From NCBI GenBank assembly GCA_010279815.1, contig QEOQ01000106.1, positions 32,348 to 96,347 on the forward strand: a DNA stretch of 64,000 bases. Reading direction: 5' to 3'. The stretch is from Brachionus plicatilis. Its lineage: Eukaryota; Rotifera; Eurotatoria; Ploima; Brachionidae. This document shows, piece after piece, positions 10,908-22,134 of this stretch. The notes beneath the pieces were generated by a model. It was not told where the DNA came from. It saw only the letters and a list, made by a program, of their open reading frames with translations, and did no database searches. The position numbers were made by a program, and so were the translations under genes. How positions within the stretch are numbered: the stretch's first letter is position 1; every line of letters starts with the position of its first letter.

Positions 10908-13581
10908 CTACATATTATTCAAAATCCAATCTAAATAGGCAGCGACTCTAGTATAAACACTACAAAAAAAAATCATTAATTTTTTTCAAAATTATTATAC
11001 ATGAACAATTTAAAAATTCAATCAAAAAAAAATTGTTTCTTTGATTATTTTTCCAAAAATAATAATTTTTTCGAATGAAATTTATTATCACATAATTTTT
11101 GGATAATTTTTTAAACTAAAATTTTTAAAATTAAAAAATTTTCCCAAAAAAAATTGTTCATGTGTCTAAATTTTATTTCAAAATTACCCTGGGTATCCAG
11201 CTAAAGCACAGTCAACTCCAAATGATGTAATGCCAACTTGAACAAAAGTATTGTCCTCAAATAAATACAATGGACCGCCTGAATCACCTTGACAAGTATC
11301 TCTTCCACCTTGAATTTCACCTAGAAGAAAAATCATCAAATCATCTATTTTTATCAATATTAAAAAAATATCTTCTTTACCTGCGCATATTTGTTTATCA
11401 AAATTCAAGGATCCTAAATTATTGCATTCCAACCCAGAGTGGTAATAAGTAATAAAGGTATTTTGCAAAATATTAGGCGTTTGACCACCAGATGACAAGG
11501 TTCCCCATCCTGCAATCCAAGCTCTTGTATTAGAGTTTGGCTGGTAATCTGTATTCGGCGGAAGGCACACTGGTTGCACGCCAGAGTTTAAGGCAACTTC
11601 TCTTTCAAGTTTTAAAACTGCAATGTCATCATCAAATGTATCATCATTGTAATTTTCATGCTAAATTTAAATTAAATAAAATTATTTAAATTTATATTAA
11701 ATTATAATCAAAGTTATGTTGATATTTAGTTTATGGGTTCTTTTCAAAAATTAAACTTTTTAAAGGGCCTAGATCATTCAATTTGTGTCCAAATTGAATG
11801 AAAATGGTTCCAACTTGAAGCTTAGGATTCACTGAGTCTACTGTTTTTTACAGAATCAAAAAAAATTATTTTTTTGTAAAGTTATCAGCTGTTGAAGGTT
11901 TTTTAGCAAAAAAAATAAGGAAAAAAAGGAATTTGAAAAAAGTTAGCTTTCATGAGTACCCAACTTTGTCAATTTTTGATCAAATTCGAAGTTTAATACA
12001 CCAAAATAAAGCTAATCTCCTAAATTTTTTAAATCTTTTTACAGAATGAAAAAAAATTAAGTATAATCAAAGTTATGGTGACATTTAGTTTATGGGTTCT
12101 TTTCAAAAATTAAACATTTTAAAGGGCCTAGATCATTCAATTTCTGTCTAAATTGAATGAAAATGGTTCCAACTTGAAGCTTAGGATTCACTGAGTCTAA
12201 TGTTTTTTACAGAATCAAAAAAAATTATTTTTTTGTAAAGTTATCAGCTGTTGAAGGTTTTTTAGCGAAAAAAATAAGGAAAAAAAGGAATTTGAAAAAA
12301 GTTAGCTTGAAAAAAAGGAATTTGAAAAAAGTTAGCTTGAAAAAAAGGAATTTGAAAAAAGTTAGCTTTCATGAGTACCCAACTTTCTCCATTTTTGATC
12401 AAATTCGAAGTTTAATACACCAAAATAAAGCTAATCTCCTAAATTTTTTAAATCTTTTTACAGAATGAAAAAAAATTAAGTATAATCAAAGTTATGGTGA
12501 CATTTAGTTTATGGGTTCTTTTCAAAAATTAAACATTTTAAAGGGCCTAGATCATTCAATTTCTGTCTAAATTGAATGAAAATGGTTCCAACTTGAAGCT
12601 TAGGATTCACTGAGTCTACTGTTTTTTACAGAATCAAAAAAATTTTTTTTATTTTTTTGAACAAAAAAAAATTTATTTTTTAGTGCTAGATAATGTTGGT
12701 AATTACCATTGTAAATTTGGTAACAGGAACGACAGTAACACCGGTCAAATCAGCAGTTCCTTCAAAAACCCCTTGAATACTATGCAGACCCAGATAGACT
12801 TTGAAGGCATTGGCAGGAAAATTTGGATCATCTTCCAAATTGATTGTGACACCGATTTGCTGGACAAAAATTGAACTTATATAGCAATGGGCTGCAGTTA
12901 GAACTGTATTTCTATCAATCAGAGTAGATCCACAGTAGCTCTGACGCGATATTCTATACATGGTACCTTGAAAGTTGTAGGTAGTGGTGTAGTCAAAAAC
13001 AAGTAAGCCAATTGATGGCCAGCTGTTTCGATTGGCGTCGACTCCTCCGACAATTTTGACATTCGCATCAGCAAATTGTCGACCACACACATCACAAAAT
13101 GAAAAATTTTTACCAAACATGCACGTTCTTCCAATGTTTGTTACTCCTGGTATTGGCTGAACACTTTGGCTTGTTGAAGGATTAGAAGATGAGCTTGCCT
13201 GTTGTGTACTAGATGATGTTGAAGAGAATCTAGTCTGAGTTGGAGTCGAGGACTGGGGCTGTCGTGTGGTGGATGGTGTAGAAACAGATCTAGTTGAAGG
13301 ATCAGAGGATGGAAAAGAAGTGGTGGAAATTGTAATATTCAAGATGGAACAATCATCACCAATAAAAAAAGATGGGCATTGACATATGTAGGCTGTTTCG
13401 CCTGCCGGTTGGCAGCTTGCGCCGTTTTGACATGGATTGGGGATGCATGGATCTTTGTTTTCACATACTGGTCCTGTGTATCCCTCAGGACACTGACAGG
13501 ATAGCTCTGAATTCGATTTGACCACACAAGTACCACCGTTCAAACAGATGGTTTTGCCAGTTTGACATGACACAGGAGGAC
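10908..13581 (-). CDS. EGF-EGF-trypsin-like serine protease (5' end not found)
   Basis: Exons on the minus strand: 13581-12707, 11660-11381, 11320-11188, 10959-10908. The frame is continuous across GT-AG introns and ends GVYTRVAAYLDWILNNM-stop. The order is: two EGF-like domains (ICLNGGTC...CPEGYTGPVC and CIPNPCQNGASC...CQCPSFFIGDDC), a mucin-like Ser/Thr linker of about 60 residues, a short Cys segment, the activation site KIVGGVDANRNSWPS, and the protease. The triad is present: His in LTAAHC, Asp in DDDIAVLKL, Ser in CQGDSGGP. The Asp six residues before that Ser (RDTCQGDS) predicts cleavage after Lys/Arg. The first exon seen begins at an acceptor after TTTTTTCAATCCAG, so at least one upstream exon with the signal peptide is missing; none could be identified up to about 14880. 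It probably acts outside the cell. Family certain, substrate unknown. Confidence 0.9.
11704..12645. repeat. Tandem duplication inside a protease intron
   Basis: A unit of about 360 bases beginning TATAATCAAAGTTATG is repeated: about 11704-12060, 12061-12479 and a partial third copy 12480-12645. The second unit is longer because GGAATTTGAAAAAAGTTAGC occurs three times in a row (about 12288-12366). Copies differ by few substitutions, so the duplication is recent compared with its surroundings. Confidence 0.85.
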
Positions 13582-14881
13582 CTGGATTGAAAAAAAAAAC
13601 ATATTTTTTATTTAAGTTTAAATGTTAAGATTTAAAAAAAATTTGATCCAAAAAGTCCATGGATAGACCAAGAGATTTAACTATTAGAAAAACGTTTTAC
13701 TTTCTGTACATTTTGTTCTTTTTCTAAATTAATTTTTTTTTATTTGGCCCTGTCCCTTTTTGTAATTTTTGTACTTTATCAGTATTTTAATAACCATAAT
13801 AAAAAATTAAAGGGGGGGTTCGGGTATGTTAAAGATAAAAGAAATTTTAGTTCAAATTAATATTAATAATTAAAATTTTAATTATTTGTAATCTTTATTT
13901 TTAATATGAAAAAGTACAAAAAGTACAGAAAGGATTTTTGCTTTTAAATGTTCTCATTGTCTTTACCCCAAAAAGTCATTGTATATAATTTTAAAGTTTC
14001 TAAAATTTAAATTACTAATTTATTTATGTAATTTTTAAAGTTAATTTAATTTTTTTAATTTATCTTTATTTTGACTTGGCTTCGTTATAAAGTGGAAAAG
14101 CAGCTTTCTGAAGAACAGAAGAAAAAGAGTAATATTAGACAGCAATGGGTACTATGTCATAATATAGAAAATCATAATATAGACTGTCTATATAGATACA
14201 TAAAATTTAGACGTAGACTATAATATTGAATTAATTATGTAGACTCTCTTTTCTATATATAGAAACATGGTAAAATTTTTTAAAGCTTTATTTCGATTTA
14301 AAAAAGTTTTTAATTCATAAAATAATATAAAAATATGAACACAAAGATAAATATTTTGATTTTATATTAAAAAATAATAGAAATAATAAAGGCTCCATTC
14401 CCTCTGACTCAGTTTTTTATCAAATTTTCTATAATATATTATAGAAAATTTGATAAAAAACTGATTTTTGTTCATTTCTTGATTTTTAGATTTTTAAATG
14501 AAAAAAATATTAATGTAACGTTTAGACATCATAACTCTTAATTTAACCCGAACCACAACAAAATTATTGCTAATTACTTTATGGTCATACAAAAACCATA
14601 GTACATTTATCATCAATTTTTAATTTTTAAGGAGTTATTATTTTGAATTTTTAATCAAAAGAGTTTATTACTTTATTTGAATTGCCTATTATACATTTTC
14701 TTTATATTATAAACAATAGAATAATATTATTTTTTACTGGATATCTAGCTTTATATTCCAACTCAATCAAAGAGACATAAGCTTTAGTGATCATGATTTT
14801 GATCTTTACTTTCTTGATCCTTGAAAATTTTTTGAGGCAAAAAATCATGTTTATTGACCTTAATTAATAAATGTTTACCGC
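13582..14881. other. Gap between the EGF-protease and the next open frame
   Basis: The missing 5' exon of the protease may lie here, but none with a convincing signal peptide was seen. A plus-strand coding-like relic near 14083-14185 includes VEKQLSEEQKKKSNIRQQW and then degenerates; it is not identified. TATATAGA-rich sequence follows at 14150-14280, then the perfect palindrome at 14409-14464. Confidence 0.4.
14409..14464. repeat. Perfect 56-base palindrome without spacer
   Basis: The half-site is TCAGTTTTTTATCAAATTTT followed by CTATAATA; the other half is its exact reverse complement. The outermost bases are TCAG...CTGA, like the CAG ends of the other miniature elements in this window. 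It may be a minimal foldback element or a structure formed by repair. Confidence 0.85.
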
Positions 14882-15184
14882 TTACTGATTAAAAAAATTG
14901 AAAAATTGAAAAAAATCTTGATTGAAAAAAAGTCTCTTAAAACCATTTTTTTCAAAATAATTTCCACTAAAATCACATTTTATAGGATCTTTTTTGTTAT
15001 TTAAAGTTATTTTTACAATTTCTTCTGTAGATGAAGAAAATTTATTCTCATAAGTTTTTTTTTCAATAGTTAAAACCTGACGCTTAACATCAGATATTTT
15101 GACATTTTTCAAACTTTCATCTAATTTCTCAATTATATCTTCTCTAGAAGTGTAATAACGAGTATTTGATTTACTAGTACACAT
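14882..15184 (-). CDS. Hypothetical 100-residue protein
   Basis: An open frame starts at ATG 15184 (MCTSKSNTRYYTSREDIIEK). Its first 75 residues have ordinary, charged, protein-like composition (for example STEEIVKITLNNKKDPIKC), while the last 25 are Phe/Asn-rich and look like AT-rich read-through. No family was recognised. The ATG lies at the inner edge of the 88-base inverted repeat that flanks the neighbouring LINE fragment. It could be a small gene, one exon of a larger gene, or a relic. Confidence 0.3.
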   Translation of the reverse strand: MCTSKSNTRYYTSREDIIEKLDESLKNVKISDVKRQVLTIEKKTYENKFSSSTEEIVKITLNNKKDPIKCDFSGNYFEKNGFKRLFFNQDFFQFFNFFNQ

Positions 15185-16168
15185 TTTGCTAAATTTTGAA
15201 AAATCAAATTTCTATTTACTTTGTCATAATTTTTTTGGTAAATATTATTTTAGGTGATCACTTTTTATTTTAGGTGATCACTTTTTATTTTAGGTGAACA
15301 CAATTTAATTTAGGTGATCATTTTGAAAAAAATTTTAATTAATTAGTACACATATTTTTGGTTCACCTAAAAAGTGAACACAACTGATCACCTATTTAGG
15401 TTGGGTAAGTTGGTTCACCTTTTCCTTGGTATAATTTTCGATCCAAAATTAAGCTTAATGAAACACATTGAATACATTAGCGACAAAGTCACCGATCGAC
15501 AAAATGTAATAAAGGCCTTAAAAGGACGACTCTGGTCATCAAATACAAAATTATTATTAAATTATTATAAAACATGCATACTTTCCATTTTCGAATACAG
15601 TCATATTGCAATTATCACATCCAAAAATGCACTTGACCGTCTACAGATCCTCCAAAACAAAACTATTCGCCTCTGTCTTAGCTCCGACTACATGGACAGC
15701 ACTGGACATATTCACTCTCAAGCAAAAATCGAAATGGTAAAGCCACGGCTTTTAAAACTGACTCACAGATACTACGACAAAATCATCCTCAATGGAGAAA
15801 ACCATCAAATAATAAACAAAATAATTGACCAAAATCAAATCAACGAAAATTATAAATCAAAACAACACAAAAAAAAACGAAGAACAACTTGTTTGGATGA
15901 ATATCCACATACATTATTCTAATTTTATTCCTACCATGTGGAAAAATTCAAAAAAATTAGAACTAAAAACTTAAAATTTATTCAAAACATAAAATTTTTA
16001 CTTATCTTTACTTTTGGGCTGTAAGAAAGCTATGGCTTTCGCATCTTTCCTTAACCTTTTTGAATAATAATAATAATAAAATAAAAAGTGATCACCTAAA
16101 ATAATATTTACCAAAAAAATTATGACAAAGTAAATAGAAATTTGATTTTTCAAAATTTAGCAAAATGG
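15182..16168. repeat. Perfect 88-base inverted repeat flanking a LINE fragment
   Basis: Bases 15182-15269 and 16082-16168 are exact or almost exact reverse complements; both contain AGTGATCACCTAAAATAATA and AAATTTGATTTTTCAAAATT. The left arm continues as further GTGATCACCT repeats to about 15330. The two arms enclose the LINE piece at 15404-16078. Such near-identity in otherwise decayed sequence indicates a recent inverted duplication. Confidence 0.85.
15404..16078 (+). mobile_element. LINE fragment: C-terminal part of a reverse transcriptase, 3' end
   Basis: The open frame reaches 15922 and translates to typical non-LTR retrotransposon sequence after the catalytic core: LGIIFDPKLSLMKHIEYISD, NYYKTCILSIFEYSHIAII and LDRLQILQNKTIRLCL. 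After the stop come about 150 bases of 3' tail ending in an AATAATAATAATAAA repeat, the usual 3' end of such elements. It is 5'-truncated: the catalytic FADD/YADD part is absent. The few stop codons suggest it is young. Confidence 0.85.
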
Positions 16169-16295
16169 CATAGTGATCACATAACGCAATAGACCCGAAA
16201 AAAATTTGAAGACTTTTTAAAGATAAATAAAAGAAACTTAAAAGATATTTTAGAGAAATTTAAAAGAAATTTTTAAAGATATTCTAGAGAAAAAT

Positions 16296-17098
16296 GTACG
16301 ATAACCTCTAAAAAAACTTTACAAATTTCTCTAAAATTTCTTTAAAGATCCTTTAAAATAAAGTTGACTGGGTATTAGCCAGGAAAACTCTTAATTTTTC
16401 CTGTATAACAGCCTTTTCTACACTTTGACCACCTTATTCTTATTAACATTTTANNNNNNNNNNNNNNNNNNNNNNNNNNNNNNNNNNNNNNNNNNNNNNN
16501 NNNNNNNNNNNNNNNNNNNNNNNNNNNNNNNNNNNNNNNNNNNNNNNNNNNNNNNNNNNNNNNNNNNNNNNNNNNNNNNNNNNNNNNNNNNNNNNNNNNN
16601 NNNNNNNNNNNNNNNNNNNNNNNNNNNNNNNNNNNNNNNNNNNNNNNNNNNNNNNNNNNNNNNNNNNNNNNNNNNNNNNNNNNNNNNNNNNNNNNNNNNN
16701 NNNNNNNNNNNNNNNNNNNNNNNNNNNNNNNNNNNNNNNNNNNNNNNNNNNNNNNNNNNNNNNNNNNNNNNNNNNNNNNNNNNNNNNNNNNNNNNNNNNN
16801 NNNNNNNNNNNNNNNNNNNNNNNNNNNNNNNNNNNNNNNNNNNNNNNNNNNNNNNNNNNNNNNNNNNNNNNNNNNNNNNNNNNNNNNNNNNNNNNNNNNN
16901 NNNNNNNNNNNNNNNNNNNNNNNNNNNNNNNNNNNNNNTGTACGATAATCTCTAAAAAAACTCTACAAATTTCTCTAAAATTTCTTTAAAGATCCTTTAA
17001 AATAAAGTTGACTGGATATTAGCCAGAAAAACTCTTAATTCTTCCTATATAACAGCCTTTTCTACACTTTGACCACCTTATTCTTATTAACATTTTAA
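16296..17098. repeat. Repeated unit on both sides of an assembly gap
   Basis: Bases 16296-16453 (TGTACGATAACCTCT onward to ATTAACATTTTA) are repeated with few changes at 16948-17098, on either side of the run of N. The gap therefore probably lies within a tandem array or a misjoined duplicate. Upstream, 16200-16300 contains shorter TTTAAAGATAT-like repeats. Confidence 0.8.
16454..16948. other. Assembly gap
   Basis: A run of N of about 495 bases; the last base is approximate. No content can be inferred beyond the flanking repeat. Confidence 0.95.
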
Positions 17099-17249
17099 AA
17101 TGAATAAAACAATAATCTATATAGAATGTGTTCTACATTTTTTTAGTCTCTGCTCTATGTCCTTTTATTCTACATTATTTATGAGTCTATATTAATTTGT
17201 CTATATTTTTTTAAGTCTATTATTTTTTCTTATATACTCCCCTCTACAT

Positions 17250-17371
17250 AATTGATATGCCAGACAGTAAAAGAAATAAGTGTAAGCTCTTTGCCGATGA
17301 CACTAAGATTTTGGCAAAAGCTAACAATCAATTCAACGTTCAAAAACTTCAGAGTGATATAAATTGACTTG
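17250..17371 (+). pseudogene. Reverse transcriptase fragment with FADD motif
   Basis: The plus strand translates to IDMPDSKRNKCKLFADDTKI followed by LAKANNQFNVQKLQSDIN. This is the conserved region C (F/YADD, the two catalytic Asp residues) of a non-LTR retrotransposon reverse transcriptase. A TGA follows directly and the rest is lost. It may belong to the same family as the piece at 15404-16078, which lacks this part. Confidence 0.75.
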
Positions 17372-17404
17372 TATTTTATGATGACACAAAAATTAATTCT
17401 TCTG

Positions 17405-17625
17405 GGTTTTGTGAAGTTCAGTAGAAAAGAACAGAACAAAGTATAAAAAAACTATATAACTTTTTTTCTAAAAGTTTAAAATTAATTCTGTGAATACAGA
17501 ATGGTTGTTATGTTGCATTTACAGAATTAAGTTTAAACCTTTAGAAAAAAAGTTATTCAGTTTTTTTTCATTTTTTTCTGTTCTTTTTGTCATTTTGTAG
17601 TGAATTTCACAAAACTATTCTGCTA
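17405..17625. repeat. Foldback element, copy 1
   Basis: Arms of about 90 bases (from TTTTGTGAAGTTCAGTAG, and including AACTTTTTTTCTAAAAGT) are inverted around a short centre containing TGTTATGTTGCATTTACAG. A related hairpin with similar central words is at 49025-49345. Confidence 0.7.
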
Positions 17626-17849
17626 CAAAAAAAAAATAGATATTAAATTTCATAAAAGTTATACAATAAAAAAAATTTTAATATATAAAAATTATAAGTA
17701 AACATAAGTTTTTTTTTAATAAAAATCATAATTCAAGCATCATTTTTTTTCTCAAATTTAATTTCCTTTAAATTTTTTTTTCTCTTTTTGAGTTTAATTA
17801 AAAATAAAGTTCTTGTGCTTGTCCACACTCTTTATGGAAAAAAAAAGTT

Positions 17850-20800
17850 TTACTTACAATTAGAGCAAGTGAGAGGACAGATGTCCGCAATTTTATCCCC
17901 ACTGTAAGTAAAGAAGTTGCAGAATCTTCGATAATATGGACAGTAGAAATTTGTGTCGAGACATTGTGATACTTTGTAAGGTAAACAACTCCGGCAACAT
18001 GAGTAAGAATATGATGAAGTACAGAATGAACTAATGGATATCCCTGCTCGATTCAAATATCCAAAATATTCTGAACAGCTCACATGAGCCGTAGGCAATC
18101 TGATTGAACTGAATACATTTTGTACTGGTTCATCGGCAAATGGACATTCATTTGATTCAACTAGGACAGATGATACACATGCTCCATTTTGACATATCTT
18201 AAAAATAAATTAAATTTTTATGAATTCTCTTGATTAGTATTTTTTGTTTTAAAGGGTAGTTTTAATTTTTTCAAAAATTAGATTTCTTCTTATAATTATT
18301 TAAGGCTATAAGAAAAATGAAAGCATTTCGTAATTTACAAACTTTAAATTAAGAATCTTAAAACCTGAAGTAGGCCATTTGGTCGAAACGCGTCGTGACA
18401 ATTTAATTTTTATTCGAAAGTTTTTTAAAAATAAATATTTTTTTAAAAAATAATCGTAATTTCTAATTATTAATAGTTGATAATTTGATAAATCAACTGG
18501 TGTCAAAAAATGTATATTTTTTTTTTTAAAAACATGAACATTCTGTTGTTTTATTTAAAAAACTTTTGTTTTTTATTTAAATTTTTTCATCTTCAAAAAT
18601 TAGTTTACAAATTTGTAATTACAAATTTGTTAAATTCATGGTATTGTGAATTTTCCAGACTTGTGCATTAGTCAAAAATTTAAGTAATTTTTTAATGAAG
18701 TCATTGACTTAAAATATATTTTTTTAAAAGTTAAGTCATTTGATTTGAATTTATTTAAATTGCTTTCTTTAATATTAAAAAAATTGTTTAATAGTCAGTT
18801 TATTTTTTTAATTTTTTTTTCCTAAATAACTATAATAACTAAAAATCTAAAAATTCAAAATTGCTGCATAAAAATGTTGTTACCTCAAGATTTACTGTTA
18901 GTCTTGATCTATGTGATCTATTGATGCATCCTGATCTCGAAAAAAGACGTCCAACAGGTCCTTATAATACTGCAATTGACTGGAAATTTAGTGCCAAGAC
19001 GAATAAAGCATGAAACACTTGTTTGAATGTTAGATATTTAGTTTTAATTTTTAGGAAAAAAATAAACAACATGAAAGAAATATAAACTGATTATTTTATT
19101 TAATTTTTGTTATATTAAAGAAAGCATTTTAAATAAATTCAGCTCAAATGAATTAACTTTAATGTATCATTAGTTTAGTGCGTTACTTGGCATTGACTTT
19201 GGCTTAAGCTTTGTGACTTAGAAGTTTCATACAAAAATTTCAAAACAAAATTTAAGTTCTTAAAAAAGACATAGTTCTACAATTTTTTATAGTTTTTTAA
19301 GGTGTAACAAACAATTTTTTATTCAACAGTCCAGTTTAAAGAAAAGAAAAAATTGACAATAAATCGATCATTTTAGATAAAATTGTATGTTAATTTTTAA
19401 TTGAAAATTGAATTTTTTGCTTTTCTTAATTTTCAATTACTTTAAAAAATAAACTAGAATTTTTTGTAGAATTTTTTTGAGAATAATACAAGTAGCGATG
19501 ACAAATAAAATTCCATTTACAAAAGATCATAGGTTCAGAAAAATTAATCTCAAACCATTTATATTTAAATTGATCATTTATATTTTATCCTCAGTAATTT
19601 AAATTGATCTTTTTTTGTTGAATTTAGTGAAACATGTTTAGTTTCACGATGTTTCATCGTCATAGTTTAAAAAGCTCAATTTTCTCAAATAAAGTTTATT
19701 TGAAAAAAATTGAGCTTTTTGATTAATCAAAATGATTTTTTTTTTTGTATTTTCTGGAAGGTTTTTATGAAAATTTACAATTTCTAAAATCTTTTATTTC
19801 TTCTTACTTAAAAATTATCACTCAAAAATAAGTCTTATAAAGAATTCTACAAAATTTTATATTAAAATCATATATTCAAAAGTTTTTATTTTATTTTCAT
19901 ATTTTTTAAAATTAAATTCAATTTTTTTTAGTTTTGTCTTGGAGAACTAAAACAAATAATTAAAATAACATCATTTAAATTTCTTGCACAGACTAAATTA
20001 GGGTATATCTCATTGATCTGAACTTTTTTGTGAATATCTTTAAAAATATTTAAAAAATACCTTGCCAGAGTCACAGACAGTTCCTTCTGCTGCAGGACCA
20101 CTTGTATAAGCATAATAGTCCATATTTGTTCTTCGGCAATACAACTCTCTGCACATTCTATCCGAAAAATACTGTCAAAAAAACAAAATTTTAATTTTTT
20201 TCCTATTTTTAATTAAAAAAGTATCACTTGAACAAATGAAGCATTATGACCATAGATCATCTTGCACTGATCATTTGCACTGTAGAACAAACCAGTTAAG
20301 TTATTTTTTCTAGAGACTAAATTATGAGCGACGGCTTTATTAGCCAAACATTGACCAGCAGTGGAAGCTTGACCATTTGAAATAAGAATTCTTTTTAGTT
20401 CATTAATGGAACATTCTGAAAATCTGTGTTTAAATTTGGTGCTTGATGATTTTAAAAGAGGGCTCATGATGTAATATTGATCAGAAAGACAATTGATGTC
20501 AGTCGATGAATCAAATGATGCTCCCAAATTTCGCGCCAAATGATGCGCTGTAATCTAATAAAATAAATTTATTTAAAAAAAAATAAAAAAATAATTTTTT
20601 TTTACAGGGATGTTTGTAAAAGCGCCAAAATCTTCTACAATTGAGTATTTGTATTGAGAGCAAACACCGCTGGAATAAGAAAAACCAGTTGCCGATGATC
20701 TGGTAGTGTAACTATTGGAAACATCTGAATCATACCATATATCATGACTTTTTTTTAAGTCATTATTTAATTAAATAAAAATAATTTATTAGCAATTAAA

Positions 20801-22134
20801 TACTTGACAAATGCGAGTGCATGATCAAAATTGAGCTGAACTTCATCCATGGAATTTTTGAAAATCTCTAGGGCTCTTGATCCAAGAATTACTCTTTTTC
20901 TTTTATATAAAGATATTCTCGGATCTCCGACAAAAGACTGATTACTCCATTGGGAATCTGATTGTCTCTTAAAATTTTATTTAATTTTTTTTTTAAATTT
21001 TATATTTAATGAAATTTAGTTCACAGTCAAAAAAAGAAAATTTGTTGCTTTTATGTTAATACGCAAATCGGCGTCATCTGAAAACGAATTTTTGAACAAT
21101 TTGTTAACCTTGAGAGAAAAATTAAAATTAAAAAAAAAAATTACTCTCAAAAATTTTACATTATTAATAACATGTGAGTAATAAATTTTCATATAGTCCA
21201 AAACTAGACTTTGACTGGTGGTTTTTAAGAAAGCTTTATGAGCTAAATAAACAGATACATCAGTGACCACAAGCACTTCTACATCTAGCTCAACTGGTTC
21301 ACCAGATTTTGCCAATTTTTTAGCATTTAAATTTTTTGAAATTATGTTTTTTCTCAAAGCTTCAAGATCTTTAAATTAAAAAAATAAATAAAAATATTTA
21401 AAAAATTTGAACGATCATGCCATTTTTTTGGATAAAATTCGGGGGAACATTTTTGTCAGCACTGAATGAAATTTTGCTATCTATATTTATTTTTCGATAA
21501 ACTGGCTCAGTCAATGATCTTTTGTGTCTACTTTGGGCTTTAAAAATTGGAATAATATCAATATCAACTTGGTCAGTGCCAACTTCTACTCTTCCAGTCT
21601 ATTTTTATTTAAAATTATTTAAATTAATTTTTCATTTTTTTTTTAAAATTACAATTCGAAAGAATTCACCAGTGTTTTCTTGCTTTTCTTTGATCAAGAT
21701 CAATTTATTTTCACCCATCATTTCAGTGTATTCTTGTAAAAACTATCAAAAAAAATATTTAATAAAAAAAAAATTATTTTTTCAATAAAAACCTCTGATT
21801 CTTGCCCTTGGTGTTTGTTAAGCTTATCATCTTCGCCAATGAAATAAACTCCATGTGCATTTTGACCACGCTTTATGAGCTTAACAAAATCAAGCTCAAA
21901 CTGATTCAAAACTAGCTGAAGCCTGTCCGGAAATTTAGTCCCATCGAACTTTTCATCAACAATTTCCACTCTAATATCGTTTCTTATTTCCGAATCGGCC
22001 GCCAAGTCGACTTAAATTTTAATATGAAGTTACATTGGATATCTTTATTTTCAAAATTTACTGGCTCTCTCCGAAACATAAGCTGAACTAATGCATCCAA
22101 TGTAAAAAGTTAAAATTAAAAAATTTTTAATCAT
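17850..22134 (-). CDS. ADAMTS-like protein with destroyed zinc-binding site; C-terminal ShK domain
   Basis: Eleven exons on the minus strand: 22134-22062, 22010-21793, 21742-21653, 21598-21413, about 21368-21160, 21108-21025, 20967-20804, 20747-20606, 20554-20228, 20171-20061, 18197-17850 (about 650 residues). The order is: signal peptide (MIKNFLILTFYIGCISSAYV), reprolysin-type propeptide, a furin-like RHKRS, an M12B metalloprotease fold (VELDVEVLVVTDVSVYL; FDHALAF; SSGVCSQYKYSIVED; met-turn YIMSP), an ADAMTS-type Cys-rich segment (MCRELYCRR...GPAAEGTVCDSGK), and two Cys-rich modules. The last module is a six-Cys ShK domain (CLDTNFYC...CPLTCSNC). Active family members have HExxHxxGxxHD; this gene reads HHLARNLGASFD, so Glu and two of the three zinc His are gone. 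It should be a non-catalytic, secreted binding protein. The exon 4/5 join is one base out of frame: either a different splice site, or an indel in the A7 run near 21425. No thrombospondin repeat was seen. Confidence 0.88.
18640..19210. repeat. Foldback element in the large ADAMTS-like intron
   Basis: Arms about 18730-18790 and 19095-19165 are inverted copies (TTTATTTAAATTGCTTTCTT and its inverse). Between them a plus-strand stretch (18895-19013) translates without stops to an unrecognised peptide including DLCDLLMHPDLEKRRPTGPY, less AT-rich than its surroundings. It is probably a transposon relic with remains of a coding part. Confidence 0.55.
19672..19721. repeat. Short hairpin
   Basis: AAAGCTCAATTTTCTCAAAT and ATTTGAAAAAAATTGAGCTT form an almost perfect stem with a very short loop, within the ADAMTS-like intron. 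Confidence 0.6.

Noticed and set aside
12683..13536. Alternative frames within the EGF-protease exon
   Set aside because: They overlap the exon in other frames and lack any domain; the EGF/trypsin frame is unambiguous.
16425..16955. Long open frame over the first assembly gap
   Set aside because: It is open only because N bases cannot be read as stops.
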